64,000 bases of DNA from JBMOKT01 sp049323895 (GTDB lineage: Bacteria; Bacillota; Peptococcia; Peptococcales; BICA1-8). The DNA is taken from contig JBMOKT010000013.1 of NCBI GenBank assembly GCA_049323895.1, positions 372,001-436,000 of the forward strand. Reading direction: 5' to 3'. A program made the position numbers and the translations under genes. Under the pieces are notes generated by a model that saw only the letters and a program-made list of their open reading frames with translations, was not told the origin of the DNA and did no database searches. Of this stretch, positions 9,428 through 17,575 are shown piece by piece (position 1 is the first letter of the stretch; the number at the start of each line of letters is the position of its first letter).

Positions 9428-9457
9428 GATTAGCTGTCCCTCCTCTCAGTTGAGCAA

Positions 9458-9480
9458 ATAGGGGGATGCTATCCCCCTAT
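9458..9480 (-). other. Intercistronic hairpin between flgE and flbD
   Basis: A perfect 10-bp stem (ATAGGGGGAT / ATCCCCCTAT) with a 3-base loop lies 9 bases after the flgE stop. It has no U-tract, so it is unlikely to be a complete intrinsic terminator. It could protect the flgE segment of the mRNA from 3' decay or reduce read-through into motAB. Confidence 0.6.
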
Positions 9481-9488
9481 CCCTTTAA

Positions 9489-11060
9489 TTATCTGCGGAG
9501 ATTAACCAACTCCTGGAGCATCTCATCGGAAGTAGTAATAATCCGGGAGTTAGCCTGGAAACCCCTTTGGGTTACAATCATATCTACAAATTCTTGTGAT
9601 AAATCCACATTAGACATTTCTAGGGTTTCAGGCTTAATTACTCCCCGCCCTGCAGTTCCTGGTGTACCAGGTTGAGGGTCACCGGAGTTTTTGGAATCCT
9701 TAAATAAGGTATTACCAATTTTGTTGAGACCTGCCGGGTTGGAAAAGGTTGCAACTGCTACCTGAGCTAATGCCAGATTCTGTCCATTGGAAAAAGTACC
9801 TATGATAGTTCCCGTTGTATCTACACTAATGCCCTGCAGGCTCCCCGGTTCAAAGCCATCCTGTCCTAATGCCAGGGCGGTTGTATCCTGGGCCAGCTGG
9901 GTCAGCTGGGAGAAATCAATGTCTAAATCAATGTTTCTGTCACCGGTTAAACTTCTTTGAATGTTTTGCAAGGTCTTGCCATTTATTATATTACCAGCAC
10001 CATCAAACTCCAGAATGTGGTTTGCAGCAACCTTTTTATAACCGTCTACGATTGTCGCACCTACCAGTTCCTGTCCCTTTACAAAAACATCGGCAGTCCA
10101 CTTGAATGAAGGCTCTTCTGCAATTTTTCTCATCTGTACTACCAACTCATGGGGATCACCGTTTTCATCATACACTGTTATCGGTGTGGTATGGGATGGA
10201 ACTGCTACACTTGCAGAAGGGGTTTGGACAGTGACATTTCCACTTAAAGCATTTAATCCGCCCAATAGACTCTTGTCATAAATTTCCAAATTGCCTGTAA
10301 TTCTATTAAATCGATATGCATCTGTGCCCTTAATAAATGTATCATCATTGTGACTTAGAGTAACGGTATTAGCAGTGGGGGTAGTATCATCTGTGAGTAC
10401 TATACCGTCCTGGAAAACGGGACCCAAGTCAATTACTAAAGGATCGCCTGAACCAGAAGGCATATCCGATGCTTTCCAAGAAGGTGCTGAAGCCATCATT
10501 GGTGTCAAGGCACTTCGTGTATCTAAATTTTTACCTATTTTTACCAGGTTAGTTGCACCTGCCACAGAATTATCTGCCCAATCGCTTAAATCAATAACTG
10601 TTTCATTTCCTGGGGAAACTGTTATTCCTGTCTGACCTAACTGCCTGACATAACCCATTACTTTAAGACCGTTGGGTGTAGTCAAAGTATTGGATTGATC
10701 AAAGTCAAAGTTGCCGGAACGGGTATAAAATTTGTTAGCTCCTTCACCGACAATAAAATAGCCTTCGCCCTCAATTGCCATATCCATAGTTTTTCCCGTA
10801 GATTGGGGTGAGCCAGGGCTATGTATTACATCAATACTGCCCAAATTAACACCTAATCCAATCTGGGTGGGGTTTGTACCCCCGCGATTTCCTTGGGGTG
10901 AAGATGCTCCTCTTATGGTTTGATTCAACATCTCTTGAAAGGTTACCCGGCTTTTCTTGAAGCCTGGGGTATTGACATTGGCAATATTATTACCAATAAC
11001 ATCCATACGGGTTTGGTGTACACGCAAGCCGGATACACCAGCAAACAATGAACGCATCAT
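9489..11060 (-). CDS. flgE: FlgE, flagellar hook protein
   Basis: FlgE is the structural protein of the hook, exported through the type III apparatus. The 523-residue protein has the rod/hook N-terminal motif (MMRSLFAGVSGLRVHQTRMD, NNIANVNTPGFK) and the matching C-terminal motif (MSNVDLSQEFVDMI, QRGFQANSRIITTSD). Between them are D1/D2 hook domains with FlgE-type repeats. The AAGGAGG site is strong. The cistron is flanked by stable hairpins on both sides, unlike its neighbours. Confidence 0.96.
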   Translation of the reverse strand: MMRSLFAGVSGLRVHQTRMDVIGNNIANVNTPGFKKSRVTFQEMLNQTIRGASSPQGNRGGTNPTQIGLGVNLGSIDVIHSPGSPQSTGKTMDMAIEGEGYFIVGEGANKFYTRSGNFDFDQSNTLTTPNGLKVMGYVRQLGQTGITVSPGNETVIDLSDWADNSVAGATNLVKIGKNLDTRSALTPMMASAPSWKASDMPSGSGDPLVIDLGPVFQDGIVLTDDTTPTANTVTLSHNDDTFIKGTDAYRFNRITGNLEIYDKSLLGGLNALSGNVTVQTPSASVAVPSHTTPITVYDENGDPHELVVQMRKIAEEPSFKWTADVFVKGQELVGATIVDGYKKVAANHILEFDGAGNIINGKTLQNIQRSLTGDRNIDLDIDFSQLTQLAQDTTALALGQDGFEPGSLQGISVDTTGTIIGTFSNGQNLALAQVAVATFSNPAGLNKIGNTLFKDSKNSGDPQPGTPGTAGRGVIKPETLEMSNVDLSQEFVDMIVTQRGFQANSRIITTSDEMLQELVNLRR

Positions 11061-11085
11061 TGGAAAATGACCTCCTTTTTTTTAT

Positions 11086-11134
11086 CCGCATCTGTCAATC
11101 TGCGGGAAGGGCTTCCTCTAAGAGGTCCAGCCCT
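11086..11134 (-). other. Paired hairpins in the leader of the flgE cistron
   Basis: Two stem-loops lie between the preceding stop codon and the flgE ribosome site. The upstream one pairs AGGGCT with AGCCCT and has an inner CCTC/GAGG stem. The downstream one pairs CCGCA with TGCGG across a 10-base loop. The second is followed by an A-rich stretch and AAGGAGG, not by a U-run, so termination is not expected. A role in 5' stabilisation or processing of flgE mRNA is an inference. Confidence 0.55.
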
Positions 11135-11522
11135 AAATTATTACAGCACTGTCTATATTGGTAAAAACATTTTCCTTGATATTAGCTCCATCTACCGCGG
11201 TTATTACAGTTTTATTCTTAATACTTACCACAAAAGCAAAATCATCCATAAGAATAAGTGATTCCTTAGCACCTTTATGGGCCGCCTTTTCTACCGCATC
11301 ATTAAGCTTGTCCAGCTCCTCTTTATTAAGTTCTATATTGCGGATACTCATACGTTGCTGAGCATGTTTGGAAAACTTAAGTTCCTCACCTTTATTAATT
11401 TGCTTATCCAGTAATTCCCGAAAGCTAGTTTGATTTTGGCTTTGCTGTGTTCCCTGTTTATTTTTCTCCAGGGGTTGGGCAATAGGTCTTATGGGCTGTT
11501 GGATAAAAAACTTATCATTCAT
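11133..11522 (-). CDS. Flagellar operon protein, flg_new (TIGR02530-like)
   Basis: This is a small conserved protein found in flagellar operons of Firmicutes between flgD and flgE; its molecular role is unknown. The ATG giving MNDKFFIQQ (129 residues) is preferred because AGGTGGAG precedes it; an upstream GTG is also in frame. It has a Gln/Asn-rich N-terminus, then the conserved core ELKFSKHAQQRM followed by RGIxL-like RNIELN and a helix ending VEKAAHKGAKESLILMDD. The terminal part is TVITAVDGANIKENVFTNID. It overlaps flgD by 8 bases. Confidence 0.88.
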   Translation of the reverse strand: MNDKFFIQQPIRPIAQPLEKNKQGTQQSQNQTSFRELLDKQINKGEELKFSKHAQQRMSIRNIELNKEELDKLNDAVEKAAHKGAKESLILMDDFAFVVSIKNKTVITAVDGANIKENVFTNIDSAVII

Positions 11523-12015
11523 TTTCTCCACCTACTGTTTCATTGCTAAGCTGTTCCTGGGTCTGTTGGGTCGGTAAGGTCGCTTCTTCAATCTGATGCA
11601 AAGCCAGTTCCCGTCCACCAATTACTGCAATTGGCGTAACTCCGGTAAGCTTTACCTTTTCAACAATTCCAGCAATTATTTCACCATCACCATTTGTGCC
11701 CCTTACTTCCTTGCCGATAAGATTAAAACCATTAGTAATGGATTGCCAGGAGTTCATGCTGATTAATAGTTCCTCTTGCACCGCCAGTAATCCCATTAAA
11801 CCTTCTTCTATATTTTTATTCATATTCTGCATCTGTTCCAAAGAAGTAAATTGAGCGGTTTGAGCAATAAATTCTTTGTCTTCCATGGGATTTAAAGGAT
11901 CCTGATGCTTCAATTGAGTAACTAAAAGTCTTAAAAAATCGTCTTTTCCTAAGGTCTGGTTGTTTTTGTTCTGAACCTGGTTTATCATTGTTCCACTAAT
12001 TCCCGCTAGTTGCAT
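11515..12015 (-). CDS. flgD: FlgD, hook assembly scaffolding protein
   Basis: FlgD caps the growing hook and is needed for FlgE polymerisation. I chose the ATG with AGGAGG directly before it (MQLAGISG, 166 residues) and not the upstream alternative. The family core is clear: LGKDDFLRLLVTQLKHQDPL, then NPMEDKEFIAQTAQFTSLEQ. The C-terminal half is short, as in many Firmicutes, and contains the ligand-like segment AGIVEKVKLTGVTPIAVIGG. It sits after fliK and before flg_new and flgE. Confidence 0.95.
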   Translation of the reverse strand: MQLAGISGTMINQVQNKNNQTLGKDDFLRLLVTQLKHQDPLNPMEDKEFIAQTAQFTSLEQMQNMNKNIEEGLMGLLAVQEELLISMNSWQSITNGFNLIGKEVRGTNGDGEIIAGIVEKVKLTGVTPIAVIGGRELALHQIEEATLPTQQTQEQLSNETVGGENE

Positions 12016-12028
12016 ATTTACCTCCTTT

Positions 12029-13471
12029 CTAGGCAAATAATTCCACCTTGCTTATTCCTTGTTTTCTCCCTCCTTGCCCTAAAGGTCTCAACTGCTCGGT
12101 AATTTGTTCCGAAGAGTTCCTTTTGTCACTATTAAAAGAGGAGTTTTTATATTTGTTTGACTGTCTTGAATGGTTGAAGGGATTAAATTGATGACCCATA
12201 AATTGGTTAAAGCTGCTGTCTGTACCCACCTGCACATTAATGCTTTCACATTTTATTCCCTGGGTAGAAAGGGAATGCTTAAGCTGAACAAGATTCTGTT
12301 CTACCAATTCCCGTACATTGCTATTTTCAGTAAGTATTTTTACCGAAACTTGTCCATTATTGGCAGTAATTTGTACAGTTAGCTTACCCAGTTCAGCAGG
12401 TTTGAGCTTAATGCTTAACTCTTGGGAACCATCAACCTTATTGGTAATAAGTCTAGATTGAATTTGTTTCTGCAAAAAATCCGGCAATTCCTTAATGGGA
12501 ACATCTTCTTGCAGGGCTGATAAACTGGGGCTTCCTAATTTGTTTATTGATTTATCAAGGGTGTTATTAAATAAATTTACATCGAATGGTTGTTGAGAGG
12601 TTTTATCCTTACCTACTGTTTGAAAATCCCCAAAAAACTCTTTTTTTGGGAACAAAAATGAGCCTTTGTTTTTAGATTCCTTACTAAAGGAAACATTCTC
12701 ATTAATATCAAGATTACCGGGTGGGACAGCTTCTTTCACTTGAAAGTTTTCGGGATTTTGCATTCTAATTTCAGGCTGACTAGCTAAAACTTGTTGCTTT
12801 AGCAGAAGCTCACTATATATCCTGCTCTGTGCAGTATTTTTCTCACCGGTAGTTTGTTTTAATAAGAAGTTGCCTGCTTCTTCAATAAACTGCTGATTGG
12901 TCAAAACATCTTCCAATTCAGGTTGATTAACTGCCTTTTGCGCCGACACTTGCCAAGTACCAATGTTATTTGCAACAGTCCCTTTTGGGGAAATTAATGG
13001 AGAATCTAACGAGTTAGATTTGAGAAGGCTTATTAAATCCTCTGTTTTAAGCGATTGAAATTCTTGACTTCTTTCTTCCGCTATTTCAGTATCATAGGCT
13101 TTGTAATCTCCCTGGGGAGGTTTCAGTGCCTGATATGTTAACAAAACGTTCAAATGCTCCCCCGCATAAGTGAGGTTTGAGCTTTCACGTAAATTATTCA
13201 GGATAGGGTGTGAGCCCTCATCAGCAAGCACATCTGCTTCAATCAATTGTGGTGGGTCCGTGACCTTTAACCTGATTGGGGTAAACTTGTCTAAAATAAG
13301 TGGTCTCATTAGCTTAAAGAAACCGGTACTTTCTCCTTCTGTTTCAATTGATAATTGATGCAGCAGTTTTTCAAAATCTCCATCTTTAACCATTAAGTTA
13401 CCACTGACTGCAGGACTGCTTTTGTTTTGTAAATTATGTGATAAATTAGAAATCAGCTCTTGAAAATGCAT
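12029..13471 (-). CDS. fliK: FliK, hook-length control protein
   Basis: FliK is the secreted molecular ruler that measures the hook and switches FlhB specificity. The 480-residue product is Gln/Asn/Ser-rich and poorly conserved through the first 320 residues. It ends in a recognisable Flg_hook domain (LSIKLKPAELGKLTVQI, then VRELVEQNLVQLKHSLSTQG). The ATG three codons inside the longest frame is preferred because GAAAGGAGGTG precedes it. A Gln-rich basic tail follows the domain. The position between motE and flgD is standard. Confidence 0.93.
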   Translation of the reverse strand: MHFQELISNLSHNLQNKSSPAVSGNLMVKDGDFEKLLHQLSIETEGESTGFFKLMRPLILDKFTPIRLKVTDPPQLIEADVLADEGSHPILNNLRESSNLTYAGEHLNVLLTYQALKPPQGDYKAYDTEIAEERSQEFQSLKTEDLISLLKSNSLDSPLISPKGTVANNIGTWQVSAQKAVNQPELEDVLTNQQFIEEAGNFLLKQTTGEKNTAQSRIYSELLLKQQVLASQPEIRMQNPENFQVKEAVPPGNLDINENVSFSKESKNKGSFLFPKKEFFGDFQTVGKDKTSQQPFDVNLFNNTLDKSINKLGSPSLSALQEDVPIKELPDFLQKQIQSRLITNKVDGSQELSIKLKPAELGKLTVQITANNGQVSVKILTENSNVRELVEQNLVQLKHSLSTQGIKCESINVQVGTDSSFNQFMGHQFNPFNHSRQSNKYKNSSFNSDKRNSSEQITEQLRPLGQGGRKQGISKVELFA

Positions 13472-13508
13472 TTTTCTCACCTCCTTTCAATTAGGAAACT
13501 ATAAATAT

Positions 13509-14060
13509 TTATTCAATACTATTATTATCGGTAATTTCTTTGGTTAATTTAGCAGCCCTTAGGGGGTCTAATTCAGCCATGATTTTGGAACTCTGACTGG
13601 TTTCAAGATTAGATAAAATAAGCAGTACTGTTTCATCATCAAGGTTATCAAAAATGGCAACTACATCTTTAGGTTTCATTTGTTGATAGTATTCGGAAAG
13701 TTTTGCACTAGATTTTACCTGCTCCTGATAAGCCTTAATCTGTTCTTGCAAAGCATTTGCCTGCGCTTTGTGTTTTTCAATCTCCTGTTGTAAATTATTC
13801 TCTGCCGCCTGGCTAGCTTCCAGTTTAGCTTCCAATACTGCAATATGTTCTTTGAGGGTGTTATTCTCATCTTCCAAAGGTGCTATTTCATCTTCCCCAA
13901 CAACTTTTTCCTCTGCAAAATATCCTCCAACAAATGGCAAGTCAGCAAGGACTGGAGTTAAATTTATTAATCCAGCGGCGTGGGAACCCCATAATGCACC
14001 GAGGACGGCAAATACTATGCAAATTATAACAGCTTTTAGCGGTAACTTTGGGCCTGCCAC
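13509..14060 (-). CDS. ylxF: MotE/YlxF family flagellar protein with MgtE N-terminal-like domain
   Basis: This small membrane protein lies between fliJ and fliK in many Gram-positive flagellar operons. MotE-type relatives act as chaperones of the stator protein MotB. The 183-residue protein has one N-terminal membrane helix (residues 9-27), a long coiled coil (about 65-120, EIAPLEDENNTLKEHIAVLE), and a C-terminal MgtE_N-like helical domain (MKPKDVVAIFDNLDDETVLL). It starts immediately before the fliJ stop. Function is inferred from family and context. Confidence 0.85.
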   Translation of the reverse strand: MAGPKLPLKAVIICIVFAVLGALWGSHAAGLINLTPVLADLPFVGGYFAEEKVVGEDEIAPLEDENNTLKEHIAVLEAKLEASQAAENNLQQEIEKHKAQANALQEQIKAYQEQVKSSAKLSEYYQQMKPKDVVAIFDNLDDETVLLILSNLETSQSSKIMAELDPLRAAKLTKEITDNNSIE

Positions 14061-14513
14061 TTAAAAACCCCCTGCCGAAGTAAAAAATGAATTGCTTGCA
14101 ATTTCATCAAGTTCTTTTTGCAAGGTATTTTGTTCATCACTGATATAATCAGAGTATCTTTTTTCTTTCAATTTCTCTAAAGTTTTCCTTTTTTTCACTA
14201 TTTCTTTTAAAACATTCTGGGCCTCTTCAAACTTTTTTTCTTTAACAATAACATCCCGCTGTTTTAACTCTACCTCAGATTTTAGGTATTGACAGTAGTG
14301 GTGCTCACTAATTAGCTTATGAATAGAAATGATTCCTTTTTGGCTCTCTACTAAGGTCCTTAAAGCTTGTGTCTGTTGCTTTGACAACTTCATCAATGCT
14401 TCCTGTTCTAAATGAAGCTCCTGCAAACATAATGCGAGCTTTAACTTAGCTTCTTCTTCCCGATGGTTTACAATATTTAATAAACTTTCTAGCCGGAAGT
14501 TGAATTTACCCAT
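14061..14513 (-). CDS. fliJ: FliJ, flagellar export chaperone/ATPase stalk protein
   Basis: FliJ is the coiled-coil stalk of the FliI ATPase ring and escorts export chaperones. The product (150 residues from the ATG giving MGKFNFRLESLLN, the usual FliJ opening) is almost entirely helical and highly charged. An in-frame TTG four codons earlier is a weaker start. It overlaps neither neighbour heavily and follows fliI by 18 bases. Sequence conservation is low, so context supports the call. Confidence 0.92.
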   Translation of the reverse strand: MGKFNFRLESLLNIVNHREEEAKLKLALCLQELHLEQEALMKLSKQQTQALRTLVESQKGIISIHKLISEHHYCQYLKSEVELKQRDVIVKEKKFEEAQNVLKEIVKKRKTLEKLKEKRYSDYISDEQNTLQKELDEIASNSFFTSAGGF

Positions 14514-14531
14514 AATCTCGTCCAACCTTTT

Positions 14532-15845
14532 TTAAATTTCTATATCACTGCAAAGTTCTGCAATATTATTGTGCGAATCAGATAAAGAATATTTTGTATC
14601 AACATTCTGCTGTAGAAAACTATTAAAATCCCCTATTTTTTTAAGTGCTGAATCGATTTGTACATTAGTACCTTTAACATAGGCACCTACATCAATTAAA
14701 TCTTTAGCTTCGTTATAAATGCCTAAAATTTTACGGAATTTACCTGCATTTAATAAATGATTTTCCGAGACAATATTAGGCATTACCCTGCTAATACTAC
14801 TAAGAACATCAATTGCAGGATAATGATTTAAAGTTGCTAGTTTTCTCGACAAAACAATATGTCCATCCAAAATACCACGAACCGCATCAGCAATTGGTTC
14901 ATTCATATCATCACCATCAACTAAAACGGTGTACAATCCAGTGATGGAGCCCTTAGAGGAGGTCCCTGACCGCTCCAGCAAACGGGGTAAAGCTGCAAAA
15001 ACAGATGGTGTAAATCCTCTGGTTGCTGGGGGTTCACCTATAGCTAAACCAACCTCTCTTAAGGCAAGGGCAAATCTGGTTACAGAATCCATCATTAACA
15101 TCACCCTTAACCCTTGATCCCGGAAATACTCGGCAATAGCTGTAGCGACATAGGCACCTTTAATACGATATAAAGGTGGCTGGTCGGATGATGCAACCAC
15201 CACAACAGACCGTCTTAGTCCTTCTTCACCCAAGTCCTGTTCCAAGAATTCCCTTACCTCTCTGCCCCGCTCTCCAATTAGAGCAATCACATTTATGTCC
15301 GCTTTAGTATTGCGGGCAATCATTCCCAGTAAAGTACTTTTGCCAACACCACTTCCTGCAAAAATTCCCAGCCTTTGTCCTACCCCGCATGTTACCAAAC
15401 CGTCTAGGGCCTTAACACCTAATTCCAGGGGTTCTGTTATCCTTTGCCGTTCTAAAGGATGGGGAGGATTATTCTCTAAAGGGTAGTTCGGACCATTAAT
15501 TCTTTTTTCTATATTGTCTAGGGGCTGCCCCAAACCATCTAAAACACGTCCAATTAGAGCTTTTCCTGTTTTTACTTTTAAAAATTCACCTGTTGCGGTT
15601 ACTTCACTGCCTGGTCTAATACCTTGGAAATTTCCAAGGGGCATCAATAATGTCTTTTTGGCTTTAAACCCTACAACTTCAGCATGAATAACTTTTTTAC
15701 CTAAATTTATTATACAAAGCTCACCCACAGATGCCCGCGGTCCTTGTGCGTAAATAATAAAACCAATTATTTCCGAAACGAACCCTTTATGAACCTCTAA
15801 TGGAACTTCTTTAATGACTGAATGATACTTGCTGAAATCAATCAT
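14532..15845 (-). CDS. fliI: FliI, flagellum-specific ATPase
   Basis: FliI is the F1-beta-like ATPase of the flagellar export apparatus. The 437-residue protein has the Walker A motif GSGVGKST at residues 164-171, the catalytic Glu in IGERGREV, and Walker B in VMLMMDSVTRFA. The family signature PPATRGFTPSVFAALPRLLE is intact. It overlaps fliH, its negative regulator, by 8 bases. Length and motifs are normal. Confidence 0.97.
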   Translation of the reverse strand: MIDFSKYHSVIKEVPLEVHKGFVSEIIGFIIYAQGPRASVGELCIINLGKKVIHAEVVGFKAKKTLLMPLGNFQGIRPGSEVTATGEFLKVKTGKALIGRVLDGLGQPLDNIEKRINGPNYPLENNPPHPLERQRITEPLELGVKALDGLVTCGVGQRLGIFAGSGVGKSTLLGMIARNTKADINVIALIGERGREVREFLEQDLGEEGLRRSVVVVASSDQPPLYRIKGAYVATAIAEYFRDQGLRVMLMMDSVTRFALALREVGLAIGEPPATRGFTPSVFAALPRLLERSGTSSKGSITGLYTVLVDGDDMNEPIADAVRGILDGHIVLSRKLATLNHYPAIDVLSSISRVMPNIVSENHLLNAGKFRKILGIYNEAKDLIDVGAYVKGTNVQIDSALKKIGDFNSFLQQNVDTKYSLSDSHNNIAELCSDIEI

Positions 15846-16566
15846 AACTGTTCACTTCCATTAGCGTTTCCTTCAATTTCTCAAGCTGCCCATCAATCTT
15901 TGCAAGCACCAATCCACATTCCGAGACAATTATGCAGTCACCCTTCATTAAGGTACTATCCTGTTCCAGCTTTAAAGTTCCCTGTGAGATAATTGCCTGA
16001 AGTTCCGGCAGAAAATCATTTAAGTAGAAATAGTCTTCCTGACATAATTTAATAGTTACGCTTTGGGCATCTTGAACGATTTCTAAAAGGTCTTTTGCAA
16101 TATTAACAATGATGTCGTTACGTTCTTCTATCTGTTTACGTAAAACTTTTTCTGCCAACAACAAAGAAAAATTAAGAATTTCTTTCTCTAACCCAGCCAA
16201 AATTTTCTCCCGTTCCTGATAGGCCTTTTGAATAATGATATCTGCTTCCTCAAGTTTGCTTTTAAAATCGTTATAAACTTGTTTTTGACCCGCTAGATAA
16301 CCTTCATCATATCCCTGTTTTTTTATGTTTTCAGCCTCCCTAGAGGCAATATCAATAATCCTGTCTGCCTCTGATTGGGCATTTTTTATGATTTCTGCAC
16401 CTTTTTCTTGCGCGCCACTTATTAATTCTTCTACCATATGCTTTGTTTCTTCATATAGCAACTCTGCTGTTTTTATAGAAAAAACACGTTCTTCGTCATC
16501 TTTGGGGCAAAAATTATTATTATTATTAACCACAACGAGATGACTGGCTTTAATTATCCTAGACAA
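15838..16566 (-). CDS. fliH: FliH, flagellar export ATPase regulator
   Basis: FliH binds FliI and anchors it at the export gate. The 242-residue protein starts with MSRIIKASHL, typical of Gram-positive FliH. A long charged helical region follows (residues 30-120), with alternating Ala/Gly-like and Glu-rich repeats, then a FliH/V-type ATPase E-subunit C-terminal domain. It overlaps fliG by 8 bases and fliI by 8 bases. A run of Asn at residues 14-18 is encoded by a short AAT-rich tract. Confidence 0.93.
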   Translation of the reverse strand: MSRIIKASHLVVVNNNNNFCPKDDEERVFSIKTAELLYEETKHMVEELISGAQEKGAEIIKNAQSEADRIIDIASREAENIKKQGYDEGYLAGQKQVYNDFKSKLEEADIIIQKAYQEREKILAGLEKEILNFSLLLAEKVLRKQIEERNDIIVNIAKDLLEIVQDAQSVTIKLCQEDYFYLNDFLPELQAIISQGTLKLEQDSTLMKGDCIIVSECGLVLAKIDGQLEKLKETLMEVNSYD

Positions 16567-17569
16567 TCAGTTCATCACCCCCGCCCCTGGAAATTACAAT
16601 TTCACCGGCTTCCTCCAACCTTCGGATTATACCTACAATCCGCTGTTGGGCCTCTTCTACATCCCTTAAACGCACAGGTCCCATGAACTCAAGTTCTTCC
16701 TCTATTAACTCGGCAGCTCTTTTGGACATGTTCTTCTTAACCTTTGCCTTTACTTCTTCACTTGATCCTTTTAAAGAAAGAGCCAGATCTTTTTGGTCTA
16801 CTTCCCTTAACACCTGTTGTACAGACCGGTCATCTAAGTGGATTATGTCCTCAAAGACAAACATCAGCTTTTTAATTTCTTCTGCCAGTTCTGGGTCCTG
16901 GATTTCTAAAGTCTCCAAAATTGTTTTTTCCGTGGTTCTGTCAACCCTATTTAATATCTGTACTACGGAGGGGACACCACCTGCGGAACTAAAATCGTGT
17001 ATTACAAGATTACTGAATTTTTTCTCTAAAACACTTTCTATTTCTTTAATTATTTCAGGAGAAGTCCTATCTAAAATGGCTATTCTGCGAGCAACTTCAG
17101 ATTGCATTTCTCCAGGCAGGGAAGATAAAACTACAGCTGACTGCTCTGCATCTAAATAAGCCATAATCAGGGCAATGGTCTGAGGATGTTCTCCTTGGAT
17201 AAAACTTAATAGCTGGGATGGGTCAGCTTTACGTACAAAATCAAAAGGTCTGACCTGTAAAGAAGATGTTAATCTATTGATAATATTAATTGCCTTTTGA
17301 TTGCCAAGGGCTTTTTCCAGAACTTCCTTGGCATAATCAATTCCACCTTTAGCAATATATTCATTAGCCATATATAGCTGGTAAAATTCATCAAATATTT
17401 TTTCCCTTTGCTCATTAGGTATTTTGCGTATGTTAGCAATTTCTAAAGTTAACTGCTCTATTTCTTCATCATTGAAGTTTTTCATTACCTGGGCAGACCT
17501 CTCAGGTCCTAAACCAATCAAAAGCATAGCAGCTTTTTGCCTTCCTGATAATTTATCGCTTCGGGCCAA
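16559..17569 (-). CDS. fliG: FliG, flagellar motor switch protein
   Basis: FliG is the rotor protein that contacts MotA and sits on the FliF ring. The 336-residue sequence shows the expected three domains: N-terminal FliF-binding region (LSGRQKAAMLLIGLGPE), middle domain with the EHPQTIALIMAYL motif, and C-terminal torque domain with the charged helix DDRSVQQVLREVDQKDLALS. The length matches the family. The gene follows fliF by 6 bases. Confidence 0.97.
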   Translation of the reverse strand: MARSDKLSGRQKAAMLLIGLGPERSAQVMKNFNDEEIEQLTLEIANIRKIPNEQREKIFDEFYQLYMANEYIAKGGIDYAKEVLEKALGNQKAINIINRLTSSLQVRPFDFVRKADPSQLLSFIQGEHPQTIALIMAYLDAEQSAVVLSSLPGEMQSEVARRIAILDRTSPEIIKEIESVLEKKFSNLVIHDFSSAGGVPSVVQILNRVDRTTEKTILETLEIQDPELAEEIKKLMFVFEDIIHLDDRSVQQVLREVDQKDLALSLKGSSEEVKAKVKKNMSKRAAELIEEELEFMGPVRLRDVEEAQQRIVGIIRRLEEAGEIVISRGGGDELIV

Positions 17570-17575
17570 CCTCTA

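Noticed and set aside
16683..17159. 158-codon open frame on the plus strand
   Set aside because: It lies entirely inside fliG on the opposite strand, is Ser-rich with no domain, and has no convincing ribosome site; fliG explains the sequence.
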